Shown here: positions 30,029 to 41,900 of the stretch, piece after piece
Layout: every line of letters starts with the position of its first letter
Numbering within the stretch: the first letter of the stretch is position 1
Assembly: GCA_947168515.1 (NCBI GenBank)
Contig: CAMVMF010000011.1
Coordinates: 1-64,000 of the forward strand
From: an uncultured Bacteroidales bacterium
Lineage (GTDB): Bacteria > Bacteroidota > Bacteroidia > Bacteroidales > P3
Direction: 5' to 3'
DNA: 64,000 nt
Position numbers and translations under genes: made by a program
Notes under the pieces: model-generated
What the model was told of the DNA's origin: nothing
The model's database searches: none
What the model saw: the letters and a program-made list of their open reading frames with translations, nothing else

Positions 30029-31375
30029 CTAAGCCTGCATCATATCCAGAAGTTGTTCCATCGTGACAGTACTCTGCTCACCCGTAGTCATGTTCTTGAC
30101 CGTAAGTGTATTCGAAGAGATCTCCGTCTCGCCCACAAACACCACATAGGGGATGTGGTTCTTATTGGCAAATTCCATCTGTTTCTTCATCTTGACGGCA
30201 TCGGGATAAACCAATGTGCTGAACCCCGCCGCACGCAACCGAGCTGCACTCTTGATGCAGTACGGCAAGCTCTCGGCTCCAAAATTGATAAAGATAATTT
30301 GTGCCGACTGTCCTAAGTTGGCAGGAAATTTCTCTAGTTCGGTAAGCACATCATAAATGCGGTCGGCACCAAAGGATATGCCTACACCACTCACGTCAGG
30401 CATGCCGAAAATGCCCGTAAGGTTGTCATACCGGCCTCCGCCACAGATGCTTCCGATGCTTACATTATGGGCCTTCACCTCAAATATGGCACCCGTGTAA
30501 TAGTTCAAGCCGCGGGCCAGGGTCAGGTCAAGTTCCACTTCGCACTTGGGCTGCACCAAATCCACATATCCAAACAGTTCCTTCAGTTCAGCCACGCCCT
30601 TGGTACCGACCTCGTTGCCCTCAAAGAGGCGCGACAGTTGCTCCAGTTTTTCCTGAGCCGAACCATTGAGTTCAAACACTGGGTCCAAAGCCTTGATTTG
30701 TGCCTCGTCCAAACCACGCTCACGCAATTCCTGCCGCACGTTGTCCAAGCCTATCTTGTCCAACTTGTCAATGGCCACGGTGATGTCCACCAACTTGTCG
30801 GGGGCGCCTATCAGCTCGGCTATGCCGGCCAGCACCTTGCGGTTATTGATTTTGAGCGTCACCTCGATGCCCAGTTTCTCAAACACCGCATCTATCATCT
30901 GCACCAACTCCAACTCGTTGAGCAACGACGTGCTGCCAATCATGTCGGCATCGCACTGGTAGAACTCGCGGTAACGGCCCTTTTGGGGTCGGTCGGCACG
31001 CCAGACGGGCTGCAGCTGGTAGCGACGGAAGGGGAGCGAGATCTGGTCGCGGTGCTGCACCACAAAGCGGGCAAAAGGCACCGTGAGGTCGTAGCGCAGA
31101 CCGCGGTCGCAAATCTTGGGAGCCACCTTATGGTAATCCTGGCTGAAGTCGACCCCTTCCATAAAGTCGCCAGAGTTAAGCACCTTGAAGAGCAGTTTGT
31201 CGCCCTCCTCGCCATACTTGCCCATGAGGGTGGAGAGATTCTCCAACGAGGGAGTCTCAATGGGTTCGAAAGCAAAAGCCTTGAACACCTGACGGATTGT
31301 ATCGAAAATATAGTTGCGACGAGCCATCTCGGTGGGCAGAAAGTCGCGTGTACCTTTAGGAATGCTGCACTTCAT
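30029..31375 (-). CDS. hisS: Histidine--tRNA ligase
   Basis: 448 aa; [49 protein letters not shown]. Confidence 0.96.
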   Translation of the reverse strand: MKCSIPKGTRDFLPTEMARRNYIFDTIRQVFKAFAFEPIETPSLENLSTLMGKYGEEGDKLLFKVLNSGDFMEGVDFSQDYHKVAPKICDRGLRYDLTVPFARFVVQHRDQISLPFRRYQLQPVWRADRPQKGRYREFYQCDADMIGSTSLLNELELVQMIDAVFEKLGIEVTLKINNRKVLAGIAELIGAPDKLVDITVAIDKLDKIGLDNVRQELRERGLDEAQIKALDPVFELNGSAQEKLEQLSRLFEGNEVGTKGVAELKELFGYVDLVQPKCEVELDLTLARGLNYYTGAIFEVKAHNVSIGSICGGGRYDNLTGIFGMPDVSGVGISFGADRIYDVLTELEKFPANLGQSAQIIFINFGAESLPYCIKSAARLRAAGFSTLVYPDAVKMKKQMEFANKNHIPYVVFVGETEISSNTLTVKNMTTGEQSTVTMEQLLDMMQA

Positions 31376-31455
31376 AGTATAAGTTTAAAAATATTGCTAA
31401 TCATTAATAACACAGAAAGAGTTTTTTTATTGCACCCAGGGGGCAAAAAAAAAAC

Positions 31456-31487
31456 GCTAGCGGGACATCCTTAGACACCCCGCCAGC
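31456..31487 (-). terminator. Terminator hairpin downstream of the T9SS remnant
   Basis: GCTAGCGGG...CCCGCCAGC with adjacent A-tract (T-tract on - strand). Confidence 0.6.
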
Positions 31488-31502
31488 ACTGACCATCATT
31501 TG

Positions 31503-31540
31503 CTATCTTACCACCAGTTTCTTCACCAAGTAAGACTTGT
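31503..31540 (-). pseudogene. Remnant 3' end of a T9SS type A protein gene
   Basis: reverse complement encodes KSYLVKKLVVR*, matching the VKKLVVR* ends of the four giant genes. Confidence 0.65.
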
Positions 31541-31584
31541 TGCATAAACCAAATTGGCATTTTGGCATTGGCATTTTGGCATTT

Positions 31585-32139
31585 TCAACACAGATGTTCG
31601 ACGTACCATCGGTTGACATTGAAGCAAGGGCAGGACTTTAGGGGGTTTATGTCGTTGTGTCCGTAAATCCTACCGATGGGGATATCGTAAAGTTTAGCCA
31701 AAGAATTGACCAACAGGAAGAGTGCCATATCCTGTGCTTCCGTCATGGTGTTGCAGTGTTTCTTGCCGTCAAGACCACCAACGTACACCACGCCTATGCT
31801 ATATTTGTTGAATGTCTTGCAGTGCGCACCCACCTGCGATAAGGGACGTGCGAAATCTATTTCGCCGTTTTGATGCACCACAAAGTGATACCCTATGCCT
31901 GCAAAACCTCTTTGCTTGTGCCATCGGTCAATTTCGGCTGTGGTTACCTCACGATCTTTCGGTGTGGCGGTGCAGTGGACGACAATAGAGTCTATCACTC
32001 TGCCGCGGTCGTTCTTTTTGGCCTTACTCAGCGCATCCCAAAGTTCGGAATACGTTACTGTTTTGATGCTTTCCTGGATAATTAATGGTAATTCGTGTAA
32101 AAAAACATGCACATTTTTTTTTGGCTGCTGACTTATCAT
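31585..32139 (-). CDS. N-acetylmuramoyl-L-alanine amidase (amidase_2/PGRP-like)
   Basis: 184 aa; SIVVHCTATP...GYHFVVHQNGEIDFARPLSQVGAHC...GRIYGHNDINPLKSCPCFNV. Confidence 0.9.
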   Translation of the reverse strand: MISQQPKKNVHVFLHELPLIIQESIKTVTYSELWDALSKAKKNDRGRVIDSIVVHCTATPKDREVTTAEIDRWHKQRGFAGIGYHFVVHQNGEIDFARPLSQVGAHCKTFNKYSIGVVYVGGLDGKKHCNTMTEAQDMALFLLVNSLAKLYDIPIGRIYGHNDINPLKSCPCFNVNRWYVEHLC

Positions 32140-32178
32140 CCTGTTTTCATCATCCGTGATGGGCGAACACAGAAAAAA

Positions 32179-32204
32179 GGCGGGCAGCCCTTCGGCCGCC
32201 CGCC
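32179..32204 (-). terminator. Terminator of giant gene 1
   Basis: GGCGGGC...GCCCGCC with adjacent A-tract. Confidence 0.75.
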
Positions 32205-32262
32205 CAACAAGTGTATCTTATTGTCTGCCTGCCAACGGCAGACATCAGATTCAGGGGAGGTA

Positions 32263-35200
32263 TTATCTAACAACTAACTTTTTCACCTGATTGACGTTCT
32301 CGCCAGCAATTCTTACGAAGTAAGTACCCTGGGCAAGGTTGTCGACATCCATGGTCTTCTCGCAGTCGGCGTTGCACTCGAGGGTCTCGGTGGCAACGGT
32401 GCGGCCGTTGATGTCAACCACGGTGATGCGGACCATGCCATTGACGCCGCTGACGCTGATGGTGGTAACGTCGCTGGTGGGGTTGGGGTAGATGGTGCAG
32501 AGGGCATCGCCAGCCACATCCTCTATGCCCTCGGTGCCGTCGGCGGCAAAGGTGGCGGTGAGGGTGATGTTGGCAACCACGGTGAAGGTGTAGGGATTAT
32601 CCGTCACGCCGTTGCTCCAGCTGACGAAGTGGTAGCCGCTGTTGGGCGTGGCCGTAACGGTGCAGCTCTGGCCGGCGCGGAAGGTGCCGCCGCCGGTGGC
32701 AGAGCCCATGGCAGCGTCGTTGACATTGACGGTGACGGTGTAGGTGGGATCGGAGGCTGCGGGGGTGGTGGCAGAGACGTGTGCCCATCCCTCGCTGTTC
32801 CAGTCGGTGCCACAGATGGCACGGACGTAGAAGTCGTAGGAGCTCTCGTCTTCGAGGCCGGTGACCACGTAGGTGGCCGCGTTGGTGGTGATACTGGTGC
32901 CGGTGCCCTGGGCAAAGCCGGCGAAGCCGTACTCAATCTGCCAGCTCTCAGCCATGGGGTCGGCGGTCCAGCTGAGGGTCACGCTGTTCTCGGTAACATT
33001 GCTGGCGGCAAGCCCGGTGACATCGGGGCAGGTGGCAGTGGTGAACGTGATGGTGTCGCCATAGTCACCTTCTAACTCCATAGATCCGCAGATGGCACGG
33101 ATGGCAGCGTTGTAGGTGACGCCGGCGGTGAAACCATCAACGGTAACCGGATTGGTGGTGACGCGGTAGACGGAGTCGAGACCACCGGTATTCCACACGT
33201 GAAGATCCCACTGGGTTTCGTTGCCGCGGGCAGTCCAGCTGAAGGTACCCTGATCGTTGGTCAGGTTGCTGACGGCAAGACTCTCGGGTGCGAAGCAGGG
33301 CAGGCTGTCGGTAGTGAAGGCTCCTAGGGTCCAGCTGCTCATGCCAGTGCTGTCGGCAGAGCAGTCCTGACGGACACGGAAGAGGTAGTCGGTTTCGGGG
33401 TTGAGTCCGGTGAAGGTGTAGGTATTGCCTGTAACCGTGGTCTCGGTAGGCCAGTCGACAGCAGTGCTCTCTTTGACGGCCACCTGATAGGTGTTGCCAG
33501 AGCCGCTCCAAGTGATGGTGGCAGACTCATAGTCGTGGGTCTCGGAGGTGATGACAGGAGCCACACAGGCACTGCCACAGACGATGAACTGCAGGTCGCC
33601 GACATAGTTTTGGGCGGTGCCGCCGCTGACAGTGGCAGGGTCGTAGGCCGAGCCATCCTCATAGATGTAGCGGCTCTTGGCAGAAGTGGTGCTGTGCACA
33701 TTGAAGGATGAACCGTAGGTGTAAAAACCATGCTGGCGGTTGACACTTACCAGGATGTTGCTGTGTCCGTCCCAGGTGAAAGTGGTGTCGAAGGCGAAGA
33801 GCTGCCAGCCGGCGGTACTGTAGCTGAGGTTGGCGGCATGGGTCACCTGCACAAACAGGTGGGTGCTGTCGGGATGGATGAAGCCAGCGTCGAGTGTGCT
33901 CTCGGAGACATTGGCCAGGTAGACATCCATATTGGTGTAATAACTGCCTGCAGAAGCCGAAGCGGTGCTAAAGGCCATGGCGGTGATGTCGCCGCTGAGG
34001 CCGGCCAGCATGGCGCTGTCGATGATGGTCTGGGTGTAGCTGTAATTGTAGTTGCTGTAACCCATGGGGCAAAAGTCGCTCGTAGTGCTGCTCATGGTGG
34101 AGTCGAAGCTATAGACGGTGGTCGGGTTGGGACAGAGGCTGGTGCGGAAGGTTGCCCAGCTGGACCAACGGCTTGTATCGGCACCCGAACAAATGGCGCG
34201 CACACGGAACTCGTAGCTGGTAAGACTGCTGAGGCCGACAGCGGTGAAGCTGTTGGTGGTGGTGGTGCCAGTGTAGGTGGTGGTGTCGCCCATCTGGCGG
34301 TATTCGACCTGGTAACTGGCGGCATTGGCAACCCACGAAAGGGTGGCAGTAATGTCGGAAGGCACGGCGCTGAGGGTGTCAGGACGTGTACAGGTAGGAG
34401 TGGCGAAGACCGTGATGTCGTCCAGTTTCACGCCATAGCCATAGCCGTCGACAGCCTTAAAGCCTATCTCGTAGTAGGAGGCATTGATGGAGCCCGGCAG
34501 CGGGATAGTCTCCTCGGTCCAATCGGCTATTTCGTTGGTATAGCCTTGCAACTGAATCCAAGCACCCGTGTCGGAGGTACGATAATAGACGTAGAGTTCG
34601 TCCTGGTCGCCTGCCCACGATACCTGGGTGTGCCAGAAACTGAGTTCGGCGCCCAAGTTGAGGGCAGTCATATCGAAGGCGGGGAGAATGAGCATGGTTT
34701 CGTCACCTGTGTTGACGTCGTGGGTGAAAGCAGCCACATAGGAGCCACTGTGGGCACTGTTGGGATTACTACTGGTGGTAGTGACCTCCCAGTCGTGGTT
34801 GCCGTACACATATTCCTGCGAGATGCAGGCTGACAAGCCCGACTCGAAGTCGTCCATGTAGGAGCTGCTGGTGGTAACCACCTCAAGAGGACAACTGGTG
34901 CGGAAACGCGGCACGGGGGCCCAGAAACTATTCTCGGCAACGCAGTTGGTGCGAATCCAAGCATAGTAGTAGGTGCTGCCCGTCAAACCGGAGAGGCTGA
35001 AGGGGCTGCCCGTGATAGTCATGCTGTCGGTGGCAGCGGAGATGTCATCAGAAGTACCCCAATAGAGGGTGTAGCTGCCCGCGTTGGCGGTGTCCACAAA
35101 GGTGATGTCGGCCGTAGTGCCGGTGATGTTGGATACGGAAACGCTATCGACGCGACGGCAGGTAGAGTTGCGCATGACGGTGAGGTCATCGATATAAACG

Positions 35201-38200
35201 GCATCGTCGAAACAACGTATAGCCAGGTAGTGGCCCGTGCCAGCATAGTTCCAGAACTCTACCTCTTGGCGATTCCAGTTGCCTGCCAATTCCAAGTTGA
35301 TGGTGTCGACAGTAACGAAGGAGCTGTCGACCGTGGGGTCGGACATCACACCCACGACGAGGGTGGGGCTGGAATAAGATGAGGTGTAAGAATAGAACGA
35401 CATGATGAGGGAGTCTGCCCCTACACTGATTTCGGGAAGAACCAACGTGCTGGGGGTATTATAGCCATCGAAATACATGCTGGCAGTGCCTGAGTGCACC
35501 GTATAGGTATTGGCATAAGGATAGTAGTACCAGTAGCCGTAGCTGGAGTAAGGTGCGCCACGATGCCAACAGGACTGCAACTCGTCGGCACTGCTGGAGG
35601 CAACAAAGTTATCGAAGTTTTCTACCAAGGGCAATTCGGCATCGGTAAGAGGGCCGCATTGGGTAGTCACCTGACGAAGGGTAGCAACGGAGGTGTCGCC
35701 GCAGAGGCTGCTCACACGGATTGTGTAGGCGGTGTTGGACAAAAGACCGGTGATGGTGGCGGTAGTGGCAGAGGTAGAAGCGGAGAGAACGGTCCATGCG
35801 GTATCGCCAACAAGCTTATACGCGACGCTCCATTCCGTCTCGCTGCTGCCAGGAATCCAGTTCAGGGTGATGCTGTTGGCACCGGTAACAGCCGTCACAT
35901 TGGGAGCCACACAGCTGACATCGGCACAAGGAGTCATGAAAATCACATTGGGACGGTTGTCGGTGGTGTTGAGGCTAACGGCCGTGGTAGGATCATAGTT
36001 GCTGCCATCGTTATAATAGTACAGCGTGGTGCCGGTCAGGCCACCAGTGCCCAGCCAACTGGAGCTGCTGCTGTACGAACCCGTGTTGTTGTCAATAGTG
36101 ACAATGATATTGCTGGTCATGTTGGGACGCAACCAAACGGAGTCGAAAGCAATCTCGTTCACGCCGGCCTGCAGGTTATAAATACCAGAGTATAACCGCT
36201 TAGTGGAATCCATGACAACAATTGGACCGGTGAGGGTGTCCAGACTGGTGGTATCGATATAGATGTCGATGTCGGCATAGCTGGCTCCGACGGAGTTAGC
36301 CAACAGTTTGATTCCAAAGATAGAGTCGTGCACTTCGGTTAACTCTTCGGCGCGGAACAACATCTGGCAGAGGCTGTAGTTGTAATACGTATTGATGGGG
36401 TGGGTAGTGAGACCCACGGTGCCCTCACCTATCTGAATATTGCCGCCGGCAAGACAGGGAGTGGTGAAACTGGTAGCGATGAAGTTGCTGGTGTCGCCAG
36501 AGGTGCAGGAAGCCTGTAGGCGGACGAGGTAGAAGGTGGTCTGGCTCAGACCCGTCAGCTGGCAGCTGCGGGCAGTGTCGGCAGCCGTAAAGGTAAGGGT
36601 GCTGCCAGAAGCGGTGTCTATCACCTCGATGCTCCAAAAGTCGGGCGTACTTGTGGTGCCATAGTTCCAAGTGAGGGTGGCGGAAGCACCCGCCACGTCG
36701 GTAACGGCAATGTCATAGGGGTCGGTGCAAGAAGAGAGGTCGCTGCAGCTGGTGGTCAGCAGGAAACCTGGTGCGCTATAGCTTTCGTCGTAGCCATAGG
36801 CGTAGAGCTTGATGGTCAAAGGACCGGAGGTAGAGGCAACAGAGACATTGTTGTTGCTGCCGGTGTACTCGCCCAGCACACGGCCGGTGGTACCCACACC
36901 CTCGTAGATAGTGAGCGTGGCATAATTATAGCCGTATGAGGTATAGAGGTCTACGGTACCCTGAAGTGAGACGGTCATGGTGCTGTCTTCGGGGAAGACC
37001 ACCATGTAGGATGTCTGGCTAGCGGAGTAGTTGCCCAACAAGCCACCATCATCGGCCAGGGTGCCTCCGCAGGTGCGGATGGTGTCGGTGGCGCCAGTGG
37101 TCATAGTAAAGAGATTGGGACGGGCCGTTACGGGACCCACCCAACGGCTCGGCTCGGTGCCGCAGTCGGCACGCAGATAGAAATCATAGGTGACGCTGTC
37201 GGCCAAACCCATAATCGTGATGGTGGTATCGGAAAGGCCCGATAGAAGGCCCGTCACAACGGTGTCGGGCGTGATACCCATAGGACCATAGGCAATCTCC
37301 CATGCATAGGAAGTGGTGTCGCGCCATTCCAGGCTCACCTCGCCGCTGGTGGTGCCAGTGACATAGAAAGCCATGGGAGCAGCGCAGCTGCTGGCGGCAT
37401 AGATGCTGACGTCGTCAATCTTCACGCCATGACCCCATTCGTCGACACCCTTGAAGGCAATCTGGTAGAAATCGGCAAAGGCGGAATTGGGCAGCTGGAG
37501 AACCTCCTCGGTCCAGCTGGTGATATTGTCGGTATAGCTCTCCAACAGCGTCCAAGCAGCGGTGTCGGAGGTGCGATAGTAGATATGCAGCTCGTCCTGG
37601 TCACTACCCCAAGAGACCTGGGTGTGCCAGAAACTGAGTTCGGCTCCGTTGGCGAGGGCCGACATATCGAAGTTGGGGAAAATCAACATGGTTTCGTCGC
37701 CCGTGTAGCTGTGGGTGAATGCAGCCACCTGGACCCCGCCGTGAGCGGAACTGGGGTAGCTGGTGGTGGTAGTGGCGTACCAGTCATTGGAACCACTCAG
37801 ATGCTCCTGCATAAAACATGGTGAAATGCCGCTCTCAAAGCCTTCGGCGTAGGAGCTGCCAGGGGCAATGACCACACTGCCACAGGGAGTGAAGAAACTG
37901 AAAGCCAAGGCATCGCTGGTGTCGGTGCCGTCGCAGGAGTTGTAGATATAGCCGCTATAATAGGTGCTGGGATTGAGTCCTGTAAAGGTATAGCTCTCGG
38001 TATAAGTGTTGTACCAAGTGCTGTCGTTGTTGAGGTAGATGAAGTAGCCGGCAGAGGTAGTGGGGGCCGTCCAGGAAAGGGTGGCACTGACACTGTCGGT
38101 GCTGACCACCAGGTTGCTGGGCATATAGGGGCAGCCGGGGATGTTAGAAATGGTCATATCGTCGATGAAAAAGGTGTACTGGCCGGAAGAACGCGAGGTG

Positions 38201-38697
38201 CGGAAAGCAATGCGATGGCCGTCGCCAGTGTAATCGGCAAAATAGACCCGGTAGTGCTGATAGTTACTGCTGCTAAAGCTCGAAGAATAGGTAAGGCTCA
38301 TCGTGTCGACAGGTACAAAGACCGTGTCTTCCATCACGCCAATCTCCACCATGTTGGGGGAATAGGCGCTAACGGCGCAGTAGTAGAAGTCCATCATGAG
38401 GTTGGAAACATTCTCGAACTCGGGCGTAGCGCCGATTTCCAGAGCACCGACGGTGCTTTCCAACTCATAGTAGTAGTTGCCTGTACGGGCGTTGGGTGAA
38501 TACTGGTAGGCACTGGGGAAAGTGCCGGCACTGGAAGAGCCAGTGGCATAGTCCACCCAACCTGCAGGCAATGAAGGAGAACCCGTCGGGTTTTCAAAAC
38601 CCTCCGAGTAGGGCACAGACTGATAGGACTGTGCACTCAGAGCCAATGGCACCAAAAGAGCCATTAGCATCATCATTTTGGTAAAAGCTTTTTTCAT
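32263..38697 (-). CDS. Giant modular T9SS type A surface protein (choice-of-anchor J, FN3, CUB-like, InlB-B-like repeat)
   Basis: 2144 aa; signal peptide; FWHTQVSWGSDQDELHIYYRTSD modules; CTIYPNPTSDVTTISV...VKKLVVR. Confidence 0.85.
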   Translation of the reverse strand: MKKAFTKMMMLMALLVPLALSAQSYQSVPYSEGFENPTGSPSLPAGWVDYATGSSSAGTFPSAYQYSPNARTGNYYYELESTVGALEIGATPEFENVSNLMMDFYYCAVSAYSPNMVEIGVMEDTVFVPVDTMSLTYSSSFSSSNYQHYRVYFADYTGDGHRIAFRTSRSSGQYTFFIDDMTISNIPGCPYMPSNLVVSTDSVSATLSWTAPTTSAGYFIYLNNDSTWYNTYTESYTFTGLNPSTYYSGYIYNSCDGTDTSDALAFSFFTPCGSVVIAPGSSYAEGFESGISPCFMQEHLSGSNDWYATTTTSYPSSAHGGVQVAAFTHSYTGDETMLIFPNFDMSALANGAELSFWHTQVSWGSDQDELHIYYRTSDTAAWTLLESYTDNITSWTEEVLQLPNSAFADFYQIAFKGVDEWGHGVKIDDVSIYAASSCAAPMAFYVTGTTSGEVSLEWRDTTSYAWEIAYGPMGITPDTVVTGLLSGLSDTTITIMGLADSVTYDFYLRADCGTEPSRWVGPVTARPNLFTMTTGATDTIRTCGGTLADDGGLLGNYSASQTSYMVVFPEDSTMTVSLQGTVDLYTSYGYNYATLTIYEGVGTTGRVLGEYTGSNNNVSVASTSGPLTIKLYAYGYDESYSAPGFLLTTSCSDLSSCTDPYDIAVTDVAGASATLTWNYGTTSTPDFWSIEVIDTASGSTLTFTAADTARSCQLTGLSQTTFYLVRLQASCTSGDTSNFIATSFTTPCLAGGNIQIGEGTVGLTTHPINTYYNYSLCQMLFRAEELTEVHDSIFGIKLLANSVGASYADIDIYIDTTSLDTLTGPIVVMDSTKRLYSGIYNLQAGVNEIAFDSVWLRPNMTSNIIVTIDNNTGSYSSSSSWLGTGGLTGTTLYYYNDGSNYDPTTAVSLNTTDNRPNVIFMTPCADVSCVAPNVTAVTGANSITLNWIPGSSETEWSVAYKLVGDTAWTVLSASTSATTATITGLLSNTAYTIRVSSLCGDTSVATLRQVTTQCGPLTDAELPLVENFDNFVASSSADELQSCWHRGAPYSSYGYWYYYPYANTYTVHSGTASMYFDGYNTPSTLVLPEISVGADSLIMSFYSYTSSYSSPTLVVGVMSDPTVDSSFVTVDTINLELAGNWNRQEVEFWNYAGTGHYLAIRCFDDAVYIDDLTVMRNSTCRRVDSVSVSNITGTTADITFVDTANAGSYTLYWGTSDDISAATDSMTITGSPFSLSGLTGSTYYYAWIRTNCVAENSFWAPVPRFRTSCPLEVVTTSSSYMDDFESGLSACISQEYVYGNHDWEVTTTSSNPNSAHSGSYVAAFTHDVNTGDETMLILPAFDMTALNLGAELSFWHTQVSWAGDQDELYVYYRTSDTGAWIQLQGYTNEIADWTEETIPLPGSINASYYEIGFKAVDGYGYGVKLDDITVFATPTCTRPDTLSAVPSDITATLSWVANAASYQVEYRQMGDTTTYTGTTTTNSFTAVGLSSLTSYEFRVRAICSGADTSRWSSWATFRTSLCPNPTTVYSFDSTMSSTTSDFCPMGYSNYNYSYTQTIIDSAMLAGLSGDITAMAFSTASASAGSYYTNMDVYLANVSESTLDAGFIHPDSTHLFVQVTHAANLSYSTAGWQLFAFDTTFTWDGHSNILVSVNRQHGFYTYGSSFNVHSTTSAKSRYIYEDGSAYDPATVSGGTAQNYVGDLQFIVCGSACVAPVITSETHDYESATITWSGSGNTYQVAVKESTAVDWPTETTVTGNTYTFTGLNPETDYLFRVRQDCSADSTGMSSWTLGAFTTDSLPCFAPESLAVSNLTNDQGTFSWTARGNETQWDLHVWNTGGLDSVYRVTTNPVTVDGFTAGVTYNAAIRAICGSMELEGDYGDTITFTTATCPDVTGLAASNVTENSVTLSWTADPMAESWQIEYGFAGFAQGTGTSITTNAATYVVTGLEDESSYDFYVRAICGTDWNSEGWAHVSATTPAASDPTYTVTVNVNDAAMGSATGGGTFRAGQSCTVTATPNSGYHFVSWSNGVTDNPYTFTVVANITLTATFAADGTEGIEDVAGDALCTIYPNPTSDVTTISVSGVNGMVRITVVDINGRTVATETLECNADCEKTMDVDNLAQGTYFVRIAGENVNQVKKLVVR

Positions 38698-38780
38698 TGC
38701 TAATACAGTTTAGTTGATAATAATAAAAAAGTATTTGATTAATAATATTTTATACACTTTACTAAACAAAAAAAGCGGTG

Positions 38781-38788
38781 CAAAGATA
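38781..38788 (-). promoter_or_regulatory. candidate -7 box TATCTTTG for giant gene 1
   Basis: CAAAGATA on + strand, 84 bp upstream of start. Confidence 0.45.
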
Positions 38789-38874
38789 CAAAAAAAAAAT
38801 CATTTATGTCGTTTTCACATTTTTTACCATTTGGCGAGAACCCCCGGCGTTGTAGTGCATCAGCACCTAAAAAA

Positions 38875-38900
38875 GGCGGGCGGCCGAATGGCCACCCGCC
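38875..38900 (-). terminator. Terminator of giant gene 2
   Basis: GGCGGGcGGCCgaatGGCCaCCCGCC with A-tract. Confidence 0.75.
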
Positions 38901-38980
38901 TAGCTAGCGTATCTATTGGTCTGCCCTTCTATGGCAAACACAGATGTATGGTAGTGAGCTAATAATCTCTTAGCCGCACG

Positions 38981-41900
38981 TTATCTTACCACGAGTTTCT
39001 TCACCAGGTTCACACGCTCACCCGTGATCTTGACGAAGTAAGCACCCTGGGCCAGGTTGGCTACATCCATGGTCTTCTCGCAGTCGGCGTTGCACTCGAG
39101 GGTCTCGGTGGCAACAGTGCGGCCGTTGATGTCGACCACTGCAATGCGTACCTTGCCATTGACGCCGCTGACGCTGATGGTGGTAACGTCGCTGGTGGGG
39201 TTGGGGTAGATGGTGCAGAGGGCATCGCCAGCCACATCCTCTATGCCCTCGGTGCCGTCGGCGGCAAAGGTGGCGGTGAGGGTGATGTTGGCAACCACGG
39301 TGAAGGTGTAGGGATTATCCGTCACGCCGTTGCTCCAGCTGACGAAGTGGTAGCCGCTGTTGGGCGTGGCCGTAACGGTGCAGCTCTGGCCGGCGCGGAA
39401 GGTGCCGCCGCCGGTGGCAGAGCCCATGGCAGCGTCGTTGACATTGACGGTGACGGTGTAGGTGGGATCGGAGGCTGCGGGGGTGGTGGCAGAGACGTGT
39501 GCCCAGCCCTCGCTGTTCCAGTCGGTGCCGCAGATGGCACGGACGTAGAAGTCGTAGGAGCTCTCGTCTTCGAGACCGGTGACCACGTAGGTGTTGACGT
39601 TGGTGGTGACACTAGTGCCGGTGCCCTGGGCAAAGCCGGCGAAGCCGTACTCAATCTGCCAGCTCTCGGCCATGGGGTCGGCGGTCCAGCTGAGGGTCAC
39701 GCTGCTTTCGGTGACATTGCTGGAGGTAAGCCCGGTGACATCGGGGCAAGTGGCAGTGGTGAAACGAATGGTGTCGCCATAGTCGCCTTCGATCAACTCA
39801 ACACCGCAGATGGGACGGATGGCAGCGTTGTAGGTAACGCCGGCCGTGAAGCCACCCACGGTGGCAGGATTGGTGGTGACGCGGTAGACGGAGTCGAGAC
39901 CGCCAGTGTTCCACACATGGATGTCCCACACGCTTTCGTTGCCGCGGACCGTCCAACTGAAGGTACCCTGGACGTTGGTCAAGTCGCTGACCACAAGGCT
40001 GTCGGGTGACAGGCAGGGCAGGCTGTCGGTGACAAAGCTTCCCTCATACCATTCGCTGTAATCGTTGCTGTCGGCCGTGCAGTCCTGACGCACACGGAAA
40101 GTATAGGCCGTCTCGGGATTCAGGCCCGTGAAGGTATAGGTAGTACCCGTCACAGCAATATCCGTAGAAGGCCAGTTGATGGCAGAGGTTTCCTTGATGT
40201 TCACCTCGTAGTTGCTGCCAGTGCCGTTCCAAGTGATGGTGGCAGAATGGTAGTCGTGGGTCTCGGAGGTGATGATGGGCACTGTGCAGAAAGTACCAGA
40301 GCAGGAAACCAGCTGGGTGACGGGGCGCCACGATGCTATATCCATGAGGTCATCGAACGATGAGGGACTGGTGGGACTGGGGTCGTCATCGTCGGAGTAG
40401 TAGTAGAGGGTCTTGCTACCGGAGCAGGGAGAGGTCTTGAAGACATAGGAACTACCGTCATAATCGCCGGAGTTGTCGTCGACAATAATCATCAGGTTGC
40501 TGAGGCCATTGTAGCTGTAGACCGTGTCGAGACGGAAGAAGTTCCAACCTTCCTGACAGTTGAGCGAACCTGTGTAGACCCTTACGGCAGAGGAATCAAG
40601 TGCCACAGCACTGGAGGTGCTGGCAAAGGTGCTCAGCGTGGTGGGCTGGAAGTAGATGGTGCAGTTGGTCTTGAGGGTCGAGGGAGAACTGTAGTCATAG
40701 TAGTAGCCTATGTACTCGATGTCCATCGGTCCGCCTATCTCGGCACTGTCGATGATGGTCTCGGTGAGGGTGTAGTTGTAGTAGTTGTTCAGCGGAGCGT
40801 AGTAGGTGGTGGTGGCGGAGCTGGTCGATCCGATGTCTACTGTCATGGTGTTGTCGCACATGGCAGTGATCATTGGGGTGGGATAATACCAGCGGGCTGT
40901 GTCGCCCACGCTGCAGATGGGACGCACATATACGTCATAGTTGGTCAACGTGTCCAAACCTGTAAGCATCACAGGGTGAGCGGTCACTGTCATGGCGGTG
41001 CCGGCGGCAGACCCGCGGGTGTAGCCCTGCGGACCATACTCTATCTGCCACTCGTAGGCGGAGGTGATGTCCGTCCAGTCGATGGTGATGGTGCTGGTGG
41101 TGGCAGCGGTAGCGTGCACATCGCGAGGCGCAATGCAGGTGGGTATGTAGTCGAGGGTGAAGTCGTCCACGTAAGCATACCACGAGCTAGAGGGTCGGTC
41201 GGCCTTGACGGCCACATACTGGCCGGTGCCGGCATACAATGCCAGAGGCACCTCGACGTTCTGCCAGGTGGTGCCGGTGATGGTCACGGTGTCGACACCC
41301 ACAAAGGAGGTAATGTCGTTGGGGTCGGTCATGACGCCAATTTTGAAAATGGGGACGTATGAGGACGAAGAAGCCTTGGCCCAGAAGCTCAACTGCAGCG
41401 TGCTGGCGCTGATGGTGGAATCCACCGGAGGCAGCACGACGCACTGGTAGTCGCCGTAGGTGCCCATAGTGGTGGTGTTGTACCAGTAGAGTCCTTTGGT
41501 ACCACTCGGGGTGTGGTTGTAGCTGGAGCTGCTGCTGACGTAGGGGTAACCGCCATAGCTGGTGCCGTTGTTCAGGCGGTACCAGCAGTTGACAAAGGCA
41601 CTGCCCGTGCTGCTGCTGCCCGTGGAGTATGACTCAAAGTCCTCGGTATAGGGCAACGTAATGTAGCCACATGGGGTACGGAAGTTGTAGGTCAACCAGA
41701 AGCTGCTGTTGGAGTCGTCGCAGACCGAACGCACCTTGAAGGTGTAGGTCGTGTTGGGGCTTAGGCCTGTGATGGAGGCAGTGGTGTCGTAGACGGTGTA
41801 TATCGAGTCGGAACCCAGCTGGTACTGCCATTCCGTGGCGTTGCCAGCCTCATGCCACTCAAAGTCGGCAGAGGTCTGCGTCAGGTTGGAGATGGTGAGG

